A stretch of DNA of 64,000 bases from Ypsolopha sequella (GCA_934047225.1 OW203988.1:7102229-7166228); one strand, 5' to 3'; shown: positions 31,880 through 43,855, counted from the first letter of the stretch. Made by a program: numbers and translations. Notes: generated by a model not told the origin, from the letters alone.

Positions 31880-32672
31880 TACCTAAAAGGTATAAAAGGA
31901 ACCTTTATGGTGAGACTCCGTTGTCCGTCCGTCCGTCCGTCCGTCTGTCCGTATGTCACAGACTCACAACTTTAGCACCGTTAAAGACTTGAAATTTAGC
32001 ACAATGATAGCATTGACTTGCCCACATATCACTGTGTAAAAAAAGGTAATGAAAAAATTTTAAATTGTTCAAAATATTTCCAAAACAAAAGTGAGAAAAA
32101 TAAAAAGTATTATCGTAAAAGTACAATATGGATATCAAATTGTAGATATTAAAAAGTTGATTGTAAAAATACATACTCTTACTGTATTTACTGGCACTGG
32201 TTTCGAGAAATCTTTAAAAATCCACAAAAATATGTATGTCCCCCCCTTATCTCCGAAACTGGTAAACCGAAAAATATGAAAAGAATGTCGATTATAGATC
32301 ATAACTGGCCAATTACAGGAAAACTATAGCGATTTAAAAAAGGTTGAGCACAAATGAGAAATTTAAAAAAGAAATAAAATAAATAAAAAAATTGTAAGCA
32401 TTAAAGAGTTGATTGTAAAAATATATAATTTGGCTAGATTTAGTTGCATCTATTTCGAGGAATCTTTGAAAAACCACAAAAAAAATGTATGTATCCCCCT
32501 TATCTCCAGAACTGGTAGACTGAAAAATATGCTAAAAATCATGGTAATATGTGTTTACGTAAAGATTACATAAAAAAATAGCGGTTGAGAAATTCATGAA
32601 AAAAAAAATAGCATAATTAAATTTATCACCACTATCCCTAGGTACGCGAGTCTGACTCACACTTGGTCCAAA
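31880..32672 (-). repeat. Family A repeat, copy 2
   Basis: Reverse-orientation copy. It opens with GAGACTCCGTTGTCCGTCCG and closes with ACGCGAGTCTGACTCACACT. The middle shares the stretches about disturbed cAACCGC-TTATTTTT and ATTTCTCGAAATAGATGCAA seen in copies 1 and 3, here in reverse complement. It is longer than copy 3 through an internal partial duplication (two TTATCTCC-type blocks near 32250 and 32500). Confidence 0.75.
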
Positions 32673-33402
32673 TTTTTATTTTTAGATTCAATCATGGATA
32701 TTGTACGGAATAAGTTACTTAAATTAAAAATTTTGCCATGTACCGATAAATAAGGATATTGTCAGTGAATTGCGTTGGTTGGGAGTTCGGGCGGGCACAA
32801 GTTAAGGCGATATGCGTAAAAAATACGGGTGTTTCTTTGTTGTGTATTTCATGAAATACACGGAAAAATTTAATAAATTTCTGGTATATGGCATTTTGAC
32901 TATATAATCTAGGGTTTTGAAATTGGAAAATATGTTTGAATAAATTTTCCTCGATAGAAATAATTGTTGAAATGAGGTCTTCAAACACACTTTTTCTCCT
33001 CGTTTGACGAATAGGAACTATATATATACAGAACTCAAACATATTTTATTAGGTGTGTTTCAACAATATCTAGAGATTTTATATTTCAATTTTTTTAGTT
33101 TTTTTATAAAAATTATTAAACTAACATTTTTCGCTTTCGCCCTGAATCCGCCCCTCTCGCACTGAGCGCGTTTTCGCTTGGAGTGACAGTGACAAAAATA
33201 AAATTCGCATAACCTCTTAACTGAAGATATTTTTTTTATTATTGTATCTATTTAAAACTTATTTTCACATATTAAAAATTATTTACCCCTACTTATCTTT
33301 ATAGAAAACAGTAGTAGCTTTGATATGTAACAGAAATACACACCTTGTTCCGTTTATTAGTAACTCCTGAAATGTTAGTCTTGCGTGAGTAATATACACC
33401 TA

Positions 33403-34110
33403 TTAAAAAAATATTAGGTTTTGACATATGAAACTGCTGTTTTCTATAGATAATTTGAAGGAATCTCCATTTTCAGTACTAACATTTTAGCATTTTTTTA
33501 GGAATGACAAATCCAAATTATGTAATTTCTTATGTGTATGAATAAGATAACATTAAGCTGACAGCAACATTAATTTAATTTTTAAAAGTGTCAGCTGTAA
33601 AAAACTATCATTCAGAATCTTATCATGTAAATGGATGGCATTTAGGACAAACTCTTTTTGAAGATTTAATTTTTATAATCAAACTAAAGCCAATTCTGAA
33701 GGCTTCAATTTTAGTTTTAGTGCTGTCAAAGTTTAAAATATTCCAAAGAAATTTAGCTTCTAGTCCCAACTATTAAGGACTATTTTGTATTGAAGAAAAT
33801 TTAGTTTTGACAGCACTAAAACTAAAATTAAAGCCTTCAGAATCGGCTTTACTGTAAATATAAACAAAATTTAATACGTAGTTGAAATTTAAATCAACTT
33901 TTAAACAAAAAACAAATAATTGAAATAGCTATTGGATTACAGGAATTATGAAGTCATGAATCTGTAAGAAAATTTCGGCAATTTCATAGGTAAAGATCTA
34001 TTATTTCTGCACCGCAATGATATTTATAGGTATCATCAATCAAGGACCATTGCGTCCATGTCGGACTTTTTAAGGCGATTAGTTTCGCCAAATTAGCAGC
34101 TCAATGAAGT
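33403..34110 (+). repeat. Family Z repeat, copy 1, interrupted by family H
   Basis: It matches 60495-60925 in reverse (TTTTTTAGGAATGACAAATC, TGGATTACAGGAATTATGAA, CATGAATCTGTAAGAAAATT) and continues with GGACCATTGCGTCCATGTCG and CCAAATTAGCAGCTC as at 8500. No coding potential. Family H copy 5 splits it at 33685-33851. Confidence 0.7.
33685..33851. mobile_element. Family H foldback MITE, copy 5
   Basis: TAAAGCCAATTCTGAAGGCT to GCCTTCAGAATCGGCTTTA. In the family Z copy at 60.65 kb the host sequence is continuous (ATAATCAAACTGCTAACG in reverse), so that copy is the empty site. Confidence 0.85.
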
Positions 34111-34190
34111 CATGAATCTGTAAGAAAATTTCGGAAATTTCATAAATAAAGACTTATTATATATTAAAACATGTTTTTCCGTAAACAATG

Positions 34191-34245
34191 GTGTGGATTC
34201 GGTGCAACACGACTTAACTTATTTGACAGGACTAAACTTAATATA
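34191..34245. repeat. Family G half element
   Basis: GATTCGGTGCAACACGACTT and AACTTATTTGACAGGACTAA match the left half of family G. The right half is missing. Confidence 0.6.
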
Positions 34246-35400
34246 TGTCTTTTACTTTCTGCATCAAAAATACAAAGACACATTTGTGATTGTTCGTAAT
34301 AATTTTATCTCATTATTTAAATACTACCACCATTTCCATAGATATTTGTTAAAACGCACGAATATCCGTATCCATCGTTTAACTAATCAGCAAAGCCTCC
34401 ATTGCGGAGCAAGTATGATGAAACGCACTACAATTCGCACGCTCCCAGCTCTCCACTTCGCACGATTAACATTTGCAGAGATAAGGTGGGCTCTGTCGGT
34501 ATTTAAACTGTACTATAATAGAGACATAAATAAACTCTAACTAAATGTCGGAACGCAAACTTCAGAACATGAGCGCTTAAAACGAAACCCTTGTTCCGAT
34601 TGTAAGAATCAACAACGTTGCACCGAGTAAAGCTGGACGATATCTCAGAGATACTATGAACATGTTAGGTGTGTTGCATCATAGACTAAGTATTACTTCG
34701 TATATATAGACTGCAGTTCCCATACATCAGTTTGTAGCCACAAAAATGTGTAAAATTCTAAAGAAATCCAGGGGCTCTACCGCGTAATTCTCATTTGTAT
34801 CAACTTCAAGCAAATGCATGCGAAATTCAACGCGTGCAAAAGAGATGGCATGTTAGGCGGGCGTCGTCGCACGCACGTCAAATTTCAATCTCAAGTTGAT
34901 GTTGATGAAAATGAGAATTACGCGGTAGACCCCCTGATGGCGTTGCTAAATCCTTTATCGAACACGATGCTACAAAAAAACCGATTGGTGATACTACTGG
35001 CACAGTGATGTCATGTAACATAAAAAGTATTCCCACTTCGATAATAGATGGCGCTGAAATATTCACTGTTAGTGTTGCCAACTTAGCGCCATCTAGTTTT
35101 TCTAAGCAAAGCTCTTACAGCCACATGTTTAATACTAAGTCTATGGTTGCATGTATTAGGTGTGTAGTTACCTCAGTTACTTTGTTAGTTGTCAAATTTT
35201 TGAGAGTAGGCCTTTCTTTTTCAAGGATTTTGAATGATCATATTGAGTCTACCGCATACGCAATCAATGTGATACTGTAAATAGCGCTACCTAATTGGCT
35301 AACTTTCACTCAATAGATTTTAATTTTGGAAAAGTTAAGATGTGTCCAAGGACACAATCTTCACTTTCAGTGAATGTTAATCTTCCTCCTTGCAAATTAT
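34246..35400. other. No gene identified
   Basis: Frames of up to 115 codons (34193-34540) contain nothing I recognise. An imperfect inverted pair lies at 34770-34800 (GGGGCTCTACCGCGTAATTC) and 34910-34940 (GAATTACGCGGTAGACCCCC), arms of about 28 bp with TCAACTTCAAG / CAAGTTGATG beside them, so 34766-34941 may be a small foldback element. Confidence 0.45.
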
Positions 35401-35417
35401 AATTGAGTAGTACTCAA

Positions 35418-35745
35418 GTAAAGTATACTTGAGTACTGCTGTTCTATTTGGGATCCCTTTTATGAATATTATAAAAGCGGTATTGAACGAATACAAAAAA
35501 GATTCTTAAGATATCTGAATTTTCATTCTAACTACTCGGCCATCAATTACAATGACTCCTGTATGCACCATAAGTTTATAACTTTGCAACTACGGACTAG
35601 ACATACAACATTGTTCCATGTACTTGCAACACACACAAATTTGGCAAAAAATTCCAAATTTTTAGGGCTCAGAGGCTTTCCAATACCTGCTTCTCATCTA
35701 TCGATCTATTTTATGGATCAGAAGCTAGTTTTAAGAGGGAAGTAA
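35418..35745 (+). pseudogene. LINE (Jockey/CR1-like) reverse transcriptase fragment
   Basis: The frame reads SILEYCCSIWDPFYEYYKSG then IERIQKRFLRYLNF, the thumb-region signature of insect Jockey/CR1-type LINEs (LEYxxxxWxPxY, IERxQKRFLR). It stays open to a stop at 35743. Catalytic motifs upstream are absent. The sequence after the next element (36040-36370, ending in AATAAAATAAAAACAAATAA) is probably its 3' UTR. Confidence 0.75.
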
Positions 35746-35776
35746 TAAGCAAGCTACTTCATAAATATATATGTAT

Positions 35777-36036
35777 AAGGTCTTTCAATTTAATTGTAAA
35801 GTAATTTAGGAGGTGATTCAGTATCGTTAATACATCACAATACACTGCAAAACACATTTTTTTGCACGAACTTTTTTTTCACTTGTCATTACAAAAGTGG
35901 TCCGATCAGCTGTCTCAGTTTGTATGGACAAGTGAAGAAAAAGTTCGCGCATAAAAAAGTACTTTGCAGTGGAATGTGATGTATTAACGATACTGAATCA
36001 CCTCCTAAATTACTTTCCATTTAAATTGAAATACCT
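35777..36036. mobile_element. Family P foldback element, copy 2
   Basis: AAGGTCTTTCAATTTAATTG to TTTAAATTGAAATACCTT. ATATGTATA lies on both sides, a possible 9-bp target duplication (Mutator-like elements make 9 bp), but the words are low-complexity. It sits between a LINE coding fragment and its likely 3' tail. Confidence 0.75.
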
Positions 36037-36447
36037 TATATGTATAAATCAGAATGTGACTGCATACTATATTCGTAACAAATAATTATCAACATCCTTT
36101 ATCCTAGTTCCCTACCCTACCATACACACACACACACTTAAACTTACTCTGACATCCTACCCCGCTAACCTTTCAATATTACTACTCGTATTTTGTTGTG
36201 TATAAATGTATGTATTTTTTCCTCTTGGTCTTTGAAGTTCGTTTTTAATGTATTATTGTAGAAAATGTAAAACCTTCATTTGCATAAGTTTTGATATTAT
36301 TAGCTATGATTATATAAGTTTAAGGCTGTGGTTTTAGTAATAACAATAAAATAAAAACAAATAAAAATAAAATTGCTTTTTCCGAGAACACTACAAATAT
36401 TTCAAAGAGGAAATTGTAATTTTTCAAAATTTTAAGTCTTAATATAA

Positions 36448-36512
36448 GGCTGTGTCATAGATACGGACGGACGTACAACGGAGTTTCAACATGTTGGTTC
36501 CTATTTATATTA
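36448..36512 (+). repeat. Family A relic (3' end only)
   Basis: The short piece GATACGGACGGACGTACAAC followed by GGAGTTTCAACATG is a decayed version of the family A 3' end. No 5' part was found nearby. Confidence 0.5.
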
Positions 36513-37344
36513 TCCTTTATAATCGTGAAATGAAATAAAGTTTTTTGTTTTTCGAAATATAAATGTACTGATAGATAGGATAATACAAACATAAATATTG
36601 TAAAGTAATCTCAAGATATATTTCTGGACCCGGCATCAATTGATTATTGAAATAAAATAAAGAAACATAAAAGATATATTTAGTCAGAGGATGCTTCAAA
36701 TTTGCGTCAGCGAAACGACCTTGCCCACCGCTACGTTTAAAAATGTCACAGAATAAATTTAAATTGCTTTTAATTAAAATCCAAATAAATTCCCCATTTC
36801 GAGTATACCAGTGATCCCAAAACCTGTTTTTTTGCAACGTTGTTTATAAAGTCAGAGCAGTTTCCGAAACTTAAATTTGTGTTTTCTTTATTTATATTTT
36901 TTAATAATTGTATATTATATTATTTAATATTTAAAACGTGTAGTGCTTTATTGGTTGTACTATGTGTAGCCAGTTCACGTAAGATAAGGGTCTTGTTGAA
37001 AACCTGTGCTGTGCTGTAAACCTTGCATTTACATGCGTAGCAAATGTTCCCTTTTGTCGCCTGCAACATAAATGCATTGTAAAATAAATAATACTCATAT
37101 GGAGAATGTTATATTCGTTATATGATATAATAACATATTTAACGTTACTCACCTGTTTTAATAGTATGTAAGTTGTTGGCCACAATAGACATTTCTTATT
37201 CCTGTTATAGAATAATTGTTATTACAAATATTCTTACTAAACAAGTAATTTTCTGAGACAATGTCCAATAGACACGAGTCCGCTATCAACTATGCATGTT
37301 TTTTTTACACTTCCCTTATGGACACAGCCTAATACAACACTAGT
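36513..37344. other. No gene seen
   Basis: Two minus-strand frames of 106 and 84 codons have no recognisable domain and no splice context. No repeat border. Confidence 0.35.
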
Positions 37345-37929
37345 ATCGGAAAAATACTGCCAAATTGCCAAAGGGCAAATCGGAGCCCGTCTGTCTGTGT
37401 GTCTGTCCGTATGTCACGGGTCACTAGCTCTTACACGGAACAAGATAGAAACCTGAAATTTTTATATTTTGTGTAAAATGTTGACCCAAAACCGAATTTT
37501 GAATTTAAAATGTAATACATGAAAATAAAGCCGAAAAAATTTTTTTTCCTAACCCTAGCATGTGGGGTGTTATTGTCTAGAGCTCATTAAGTAGAATATA
37601 AATATATATGTATATATTTCTTTTTAACTTAAAAATAAAGAAATGGGGGGCTATCAAAGTTGCCATTTTTAGACCATTTTTGTTACCGGGTCTATCTCAA
37701 AGGTCAAAGCAGTTAGGAATTTGAAATTTCTGTATATTATGTACCATATGCTGTATCTAAACAACAAATACTAAAAACGCCGATTTATAATGTAGTTTTA
37801 GGGTTACGTCTCCGGATACTCAACCAACTTGATTTTGCAGTGTTTATGTCTGACAGAATTAAAGCATTACCTAAAATTAAATAAATATCTAGTTTGAAGT
37901 AATTGATCATATATACGGAACCCTAAAAG
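37345..37929 (+). repeat. Family C repeat (GGAACCCTAAAA-ended)
   Basis: It has GTCTGTCTGTGTGTCTGTCC and ATGTCACGGGTCACTAGCTC at the left and ATATACGGAACCCTAAAAGA at the right. Only one copy is in the window. It belongs to the same broad class as A and B by its end and its CTGTCC motif. No ORF of note. Confidence 0.55.
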
Positions 37930-38156
37930 AACGAGGCCCAATTCACCCTTGGTTGGTTTGTTTTTTAAAATAAAGCTTCAGATAAACACACAAACACACA
38001 TTGAATGTCAAAAACCAAAAACATCAATAATTTCATTTCATTTAAAAATTTTGCATTATTATTTTCCAAATTGGTACAAATATAAGCTATTTAGTACGGC
38101 TCTCTTAAGTTACAGTGTTCTCTACAACGATCAACGAGTATGTTATAATTAATATA

Positions 38157-38400
38157 TATAAATTAACTAGCCTTTAGCCCGCGGCTCCTCCCGCATTTAT
38201 TGCATCTTTGCCGCGTTTTCGGCTTGGCTGCTATTTTGTTAACACCCTTTATAGCTTATATTATTGACCAAAGTCACTATGATGATAATAAAGAAAACCG
38301 CATCCAAATCTGTTGACTAGTTCTCGAGTTAAAACGGAAAAGATAGACTGACAAAAATTAAAAAGACTAGCTTTTGGCCTCAGTATACCAATAACCCATT
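38157..38400 (-). mobile_element. Helitron 3' end, reverse orientation
   Basis: ACTAGCCTTTAGCCCGCGGC at 38167 is the reverse of the lepidopteran Helitron terminus (GCCGCGGGCTAAAGGCTAGT). AACCGCATCCAAATCTGTTG is the companion block seen at 10230 in other form. The 5' end was not found. Confidence 0.5.
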
Positions 38401-38550
38401 TCGTTTCAAATTTCGTGAGAATATTTAATGTAGACACGACTTTTTTACTACTTTATAATTAATATAGATACTAATAAATAAATAAAATAATAAATTTCCA
38501 TGTTTGAACACTTGGCGATTTATCCATCGCAAGGAGATATAAATTCATGA

Positions 38551-38812
38551 TTTATATAAAAACGGCTCACCTCAATACGTGTTATGATCGGGAAAGCCGA
38601 CCAGTTTCAGCAGATTTAGACTGCCTTCATCTGGGCGAGTAAAGACGTTTACGCGACGACGTTACGCCTCACACTTCGGGCTGCGGCTCGCAGGGCTCGG
38701 GATGACATCGATGCAGATGGTATTGGTGGTCGGACCGGTAGGGCGTCCGCACAATTAGTTACTTCCGGGCTTGCGTTATTAATTACCGGAGTGATATAAA
38801 TTCACATTATAT
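38551..38812. mobile_element. Family O element, copy 2 (right arm lost)
   Basis: The left arm (AAACGGCTCACCTCAATACG, GGAAAGCCGACCAGTTTCAG) and the centre are clear. After GACGTTACGCCTCACA the sequence changes to an O interior seen in copy 3 (GGTGGTCGGACC, GGGCGTCCG). No right arm is present. Confidence 0.65.
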
Positions 38813-38816
38813 CATT

Positions 38817-38918
38817 GCAGTATAGAAACGCAGAAAGAAAAGTAAATCTGGACGTGAGGATGCCGGTTCCGAGCTCCTCACATCCAGATTTACTTTTCTT
38901 TCTGCTTTTCTATACTGC
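38817..38918. repeat. 44-bp arm foldback
   Basis: GCAGTATAGAAACGCAGAAA (38817-) pairs with the 38875-38918 arm ending TTCTATACTGC over 44 bp with two mismatches, around a 14-nt loop GGTTCCG-centred. It lies between family O copy 2 and family D copy 2. Confidence 0.75.
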
Positions 38919-38960
38919 AAACAGATACCCTGACTGACTGACTCGTAAATCAACGCCCAG

Positions 38961-39190
38961 CGGGCCTATTATGTATCTCTAGTTGCCTTCTGGACTGGGT
39001 GTCTATCATCAAAAACATAGATATACTATCGAATTCCGATTGTCTAAGGGTATGTTAGCACTTGAAGTGACGACACAGTTCGTAAATAGTTCAATACCCA
39101 TTAAAAGCAATTTTGAAAGTTTAGTTTTTATCTATGTTTTTGACGATAGGCACCCGTCCAATTGGCAACCTAAGATACAGAATAGGGGGG
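38961..39190. mobile_element. Family D MITE, copy 2
   Basis: GCGGGCCTATTATGTATCTC through AACCTAAGATACAGAATAGG. Inverted ends of about 60 bp containing TCATCAAAAACATAGAT. The frame beginning MPSGLG, seen here and in copies 3 and 4, follows the repeat and is not a gene. Confidence 0.8.
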
Positions 39191-39362
39191 CTGATCAAAC
39201 AGCTGAACTTAGCAACGTGAATGTAGTGCGCTTCCAAAGGGATTTTACGAAATTCCCACGGAATCGGGAGAAACGGGATCTATCGAGCAACGCCGCGGGC
39301 CGTCCAGTTGTAAATAAATAAGAAGAAACATTGGTCTGTACAGTAATCGAACCCAAACATCT

Positions 39363-40030
39363 GATAAAACTGGCCAAGTGCGTGTTGGGCCACGCGCAGT
39401 GCAGGGTTCCGTAGTTGCCCTGCACAATATGCGGACTTCTTTTCCAAGGCATTTTATAAGTTTATCGCGCCAAACTTCTAGTAGGTTTGGAAGTTGCTCT
39501 TCCCAAGCCCATACATTTTGTTCCTGCTGATGCGAATGGCCTCGTGTTTAGAGGAGACTAAACGTTTGGCGCGATCTGTACTCGTTAACTTGTAAAGCCT
39601 ACTTAGCTGAATAGTTTTCCTTTTAATTTCGTTATGTATACTACTGCCCTGCCGCGATTTTTTTCAAGTCTCCAAATACAACCGTTTCGCTGGCGGCGAG
39701 GGGTGGGGGGGGATACTTGACCCTAGCTCTAAAAATTTACAGTTTGAAACCTGGATCGAAAAATGGTCTTTTCACACCCTCAATATTTTTTAATTATCTA
39801 TCCAACAACACCCCACACTAGGGGATAGACGAGAAAAAAAAATCATCTCCACTTTACGTGTAGGGAAGGTACCCTAAAAAAAAACTTCTTCAAAATTTTA
39901 CTGTACCACTAAATTACAGCTTGCTAATACTAATAGTCTCTAAGCTAAGCCGCGGACAGACAAACAGACAGACAGACGGACATGGCGAAACTATAAGGGT
40001 TCCTTGTTGTTGACTACGGAACCCTAAAAC
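39363..40030 (+). repeat. Family B repeat, copy 2
   Basis: It starts at ACTGGCCAAGTGCGTGTTGG and ends with GACTACGGAACCCTAAAAC. It matches copy 1 over most of its length and carries an extra segment of about 85 bp (39480-39565) between the two GCGCCAAACTT arms that are close together in copy 1. Confidence 0.75.
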
Positions 40031-40278
40031 TTGCCGCTACTTGCACCGTCGTTATGTAACGCGTTAATGAGAATCGTGATTGTATTTGTTCATTAGTTTG
40101 TACATTATTCGTGATACCTTCAACTCATAGAACATACAAAGGTAACAAGTAAATGAAAAGTTCATAACTTTTTTAATATTTATAATTAAAATTTGTTCAT
40201 GCCTTACATTTTGTAACACAAGTGTAACAGAGTGAAACTTTTGAAATCTACTAAATCTTAGTTTGAATAAATAATATT

Positions 40279-40697
40279 TTTTCAATGCAAGTGCTCGCAA
40301 AGGCCCACTTTTTATGCAACCGAACAGAAAGTCGATTATTTTGCCCTAGGGCTTTATTATTATTATTTTTTTTTATTTATTTACAATGGTTGGCTAACCT
40401 GCAGCCTTCTCTACTATTTTTTCTCTATTATTTCTCTATTTTTTCTCTACTACTTCTATACTTTTTTTTCCCCACTGTTTAACGGTTCTGGATACAGTCT
40501 TTTGGGCCAATTATAATTTAAAGTTCACAAGATTATGTTTGTTTTATTTCCTCACACTATGCATTGAAAAACGTAGTATGATACACGGGCGTAAGAGCAA
40601 TAAATTACTCGGTAAAGTTTGAAACACTTGCTACGTTTGTGTTTTAAATCGTCCTCGTAATTTATTCCTTTTGTGCCCTTGTAGCATAAACTATTAT
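40279..40697. mobile_element. Family M element, copy 3
   Basis: Same borders. It carries a local expansion of a TTTTTTCTCTATTATTTC-type pyrimidine run (40412-40460) in place of the GTGTACCATAAACGTTAT stretch of other copies. Confidence 0.7.
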
Positions 40698-40699
40698 TA

Positions 40700-41590
40700 A
40701 GCCTTTTCTTTGGCCTTTTATTGTTTTAAATAGATTATTATATATAAATAAAATAGTAGTTTATGCTATATTAATTACATCTATATGCTCTAAGACACCT
40801 ATAAATTAAAATAAATATGAATAAATATATAAATTTATAAATAAATAACTTTAATATAAATAACTATATTAAAAAACTCAATAATTTGTTAAATGTGCTT
40901 GTACAGTGGAGACCACATCAAGTTATACACTTGCAGTACGACATTAGCCCCTACAGAGAAGAATATAAGATAGGTACAAAGTCCAATGTGTCTTACTTGA
41001 TGCGGTCGCCATTGTACAACTTGTCCTTTTGCTAAAGTGTAGTGTGTACTGTTTTATTTGCAATTTTTCTTGGAACTTACTTTACGTTCATATGTTGCCA
41101 AATAATCCGTATCGTTTGCGCCAATGCATAAATTTTCTATCGCATGCAGAAAACACATTTCGAAATCAACTCTGACCTACAAATCTTGATATGCATAAGG
41201 CACTAGATTGTCTACGAGACAAGTATCAAGAAATATCAAGTCCTGCTCCACAACTTTGACACAGAGTCACGCCTTAGTCCGTAATACATATTATAAAGTA
41301 AACTTTATACACTAATGTATAATCTCTGCACAAACTGGAGCGTGGGATCAACTCGCCATTTTGTCAGCGTTTGGTAGACTTGCTCGCGTTTGCCCGGGCA
41401 TTCAGCTAAGTGCCCGCCTCGTGTCACCTCATAAGGAAATCTTCTATATTTTACAATTGTATCTGGATCTAAGAATGGTGTGGTTTGTGAGAAATTGTTT
41501 CGTTTGCGAAATGTCCCCAAGAATGTTTTATGTAATTTCGTCGTGGATCTCTTGTGTTTTAGCTTTCCCTGGGTAGAGCACTAAAATAGG
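40700..41590. other. No gene seen
   Basis: AT-rich left part with many ATAAATA words. The right part (41290-41580) holds overlapping 71-codon frames on both strands with no known domain. Confidence 0.35.
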
Positions 41591-41659
41591 TTTTGATAAC
41601 CAGGCGGCTATTCTGGCATTATTCGGTAATCCAATACGATTCGGTAATATTGGGGGAGA

Positions 41660-41775
41660 TGAGCATGTGTGTGTCGGACAAATACGTGGAGCGCCGGCGC
41701 GGCGTCGGCGGCCGCCGCTGCTGCGGTTGCCGCGCTCGCGGACCAACCTCTGTCCGAAGCACCACTGTCACAGTA
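41660..41775. other. GC-rich patch beside the Tc1 element
   Basis: CGCCGGCGCGGCGTCGGCGG and flanking bases give a CpG-rich block of about 70 bp. Frames in it are Arg- or Ala-rich and are not evidence of a gene. Sequence on the other side of Tc1 (CTGTCGTGCGCGCTTCACAC) may continue it. Confidence 0.35.
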
Positions 41776-42401
41776 TACAGTATTGTTCAAATTAATGTGA
41801 ACACATCAACATTTTCACAATTTTAAACATCCGTTAAAGAAGATGTTTTGGGACTGTTTTTCTTATAAAGGTACCGGGTGCCTTGTGCAGATCGAAGGGA
41901 TGATGAACTCGCTAAAATACAGAGACTTGCTAGAACGGAGATTGGAAGTTGAACTAAGAAAAGTTGATGCTAACGGTCAAGAAGTTTTTCAACAAGATTC
42001 GGCTCCATACCACGTGTCCAAGATCATGAATATTTCAAGGACAACAAGATATCATGCCTTGAATGGCCAGGGAACTCACCGGACCTTAATCCCATTGAAA
42101 ATCTGTGGATTGAAAATCATTGAAAATTGAAAGCTAGACTTCGTAAAACGGATTGCACAACAAAAACAAAAATGATTGAGGCTGTAATCCATACATGGTT
42201 TCGAGACCAGCAAATATCAGAAAACTGTAAAAAACTTGTCGATTCTATGCCAAAACGTGTTAAAGAAGTTATAAAAGCCAAGGGAGGACACATTTTCTAT
42301 TAAAACAACTTAAATTGTATTCATTTCTCTGTTTTTTTGTTCTATAACTAATAAATGTTGATTTTTTCAAATTATCATATTTGTGTTCGAACAATACTGT
42401 A
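41776..42401 (+). mobile_element. Internally deleted Tc1-like transposon
   Basis: CAGTATTGTTC (41778-41788) and its inverse GAACAATACTG (42389-42399) lie at the ends, with TA on both sides, the target of Tc1/mariner elements. At 626 bp it is about half the usual size. The 5' half of the transposase is missing while the ends remain. Confidence 0.85.
41843..42303 (+). pseudogene. Tc1-like transposase, C-terminal half, broken
   Basis: It begins MFWDCFSYKGTGCLVQIEG, contains FQQDSAPYH (second catalytic Asp region), then in another frame [17 protein letters not shown] (third acidic residue) and finally SMPKRVKEVIKAKGGHIFY and a stop. There is a single-base frameshift near 42020 and an in-frame TGA just after NLW at about 42118. 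The DNA-binding domain and first catalytic Asp are deleted. Confidence 0.85.
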
Positions 42402-42490
42402 CTGTCGTGCGCGCTTCACACTTTCAATCTCATCGCGGAATTGATCTATCCTTTTTGTTGTGCTCCGAGTGATTTCACAAAGACAGCTAT

Positions 42491-42645
42491 TTGGGTCGAT
42501 TCGGCGCAACACAACTGACAAGACTAACCTTATTTTGAGCGTCCCATCTTTGTCTTTTCGATACAGAAAGAAAAGGACAGAACACTCAAATTAAGTTTAG
42601 TCCTGACAATTAAGTCAAGTTGTGTTGCGCCGAATCGGTGTTATT
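42491..42645. mobile_element. Family G foldback MITE, copy 2
   Basis: GTCGATTCGGCGCAACACAA and AGTTGTGTTGCGCCGAATCG are inverted. The centre TCTTTGTCTTTTCGATACAG matches copy 1 (2825-2845). Confidence 0.75.
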
Positions 42646-42814
42646 GTGTGTTATAATTATAATAATGGTGTATAAATGTATAATTTATGAATAAGTTCAT
42701 GTTGAAATATCGCATTCTATCGCATTAGGTTATCCTGTAATGGTAGATGTAAGTTGTAAATAAATAAATAAACATAAAATAATTTTAAATCGTTCAACAT
42801 TTTTGTTTATCATA

Positions 42815-43855
42815 TACAGGGTGGAAAAAATGAAAGGGCCCTGGAGGGGAACTACCTTAAATCCTTTAGTTAGCTCATTTTACTGAAAGGAAACATTCCT
42901 TTATTTTTTAAAAGAAACAAAACTGCATTCAAAGATCTTCTAAAATTTGCTTGTCTCACCCGGGAACTGAACCAACTAAAAATTAAAAAAATAAACGCTC
43001 GCTATTTTATTATACGAATCGGTAGGATTATTGTTCAGGATAAAATTTGTCTACTAAACTAAAGTCTTACACTCATCTATTGTACGAGATACCCATGAAA
43101 TTGAATATTTATTACAAGTTCTTTATTAACAAAACCTAGTACTGTTCACTTGTAAAGTAATAATTATACGCCATTATTACACAATGACAGCACGGAATGA
43201 AAGCAAAACAAAACAAAATTTGAATTTCGAACGAATATTTTTATCGATTTTAAAAATGTTGAAAGTTATGGTTCGAACTTCAAATTTGTTGCTCCGCATT
43301 GCAAAAAAAATACGTTCCTTTTTTAAACTTTTCGTCAGTACGCCTAGTGCAAGAAGTAATTGTGCTCTGCATACATTTATTATTACCATTTAACGATTTT
43401 CTTATTGAAGTATTCAACAAGGTACTTAAGATAAACAACATTAGCAAGCTTGTACTTCATACGATGTCTTTGGATGTAAAAGAGATAAGAAAATTATAAC
43501 GTGTCATTTACTTGTTACAAGTGAACAGTACTAGGTATTGTTAACAAAGAACTTGTAATAAATATTTAATTTCATGAGTATCTCGTACAACAGATGAGTG
43601 TAAGACCAAATGTTTATTAGACAAATTTTATTCTGAACAATAATCCTACCGATTCGTATGATAAAATAGCGAGGGTTTTTATTTTTATTTTTAGTTGGTT
43701 CGATTCCCGGGTGAGACAAGCGAATTTCAGAATATCTTTGAATGCAGTTTTGTTTATTTAAAAAAATAAAGGAATGTTTCCTTTCAGTAAAATGAGCTAA
43801 CTAAAGGATTTAAGATAGTTCCCCTCCAGGGCCCTTGAATTTTTTCCACCCTGTA
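42815..43855. mobile_element. Family Q large foldback element, about 340-bp arms
   Basis: The left arm (42815-43155, starting TACAGGGTGGAAAAAA) and right arm (43514-43855, ending CCACCCTGTA) are inverted copies with scattered substitutions. Shared landmarks are GGGCCCTGGAGGGGAACTA, TCACCCGGGAACTGAACCAA and TACAAGTTCTTTATTAACAA. The 358-bp centre codes for nothing recognisable. The outer bases equal those of the 216-630 element. Confidence 0.8.

Noticed and set aside
41593..41826. Arg/Cys-rich frames near 41700
   Set aside because: Produced by a CGG-rich patch; no domain, and the frame runs into the Tc1 terminal repeat.
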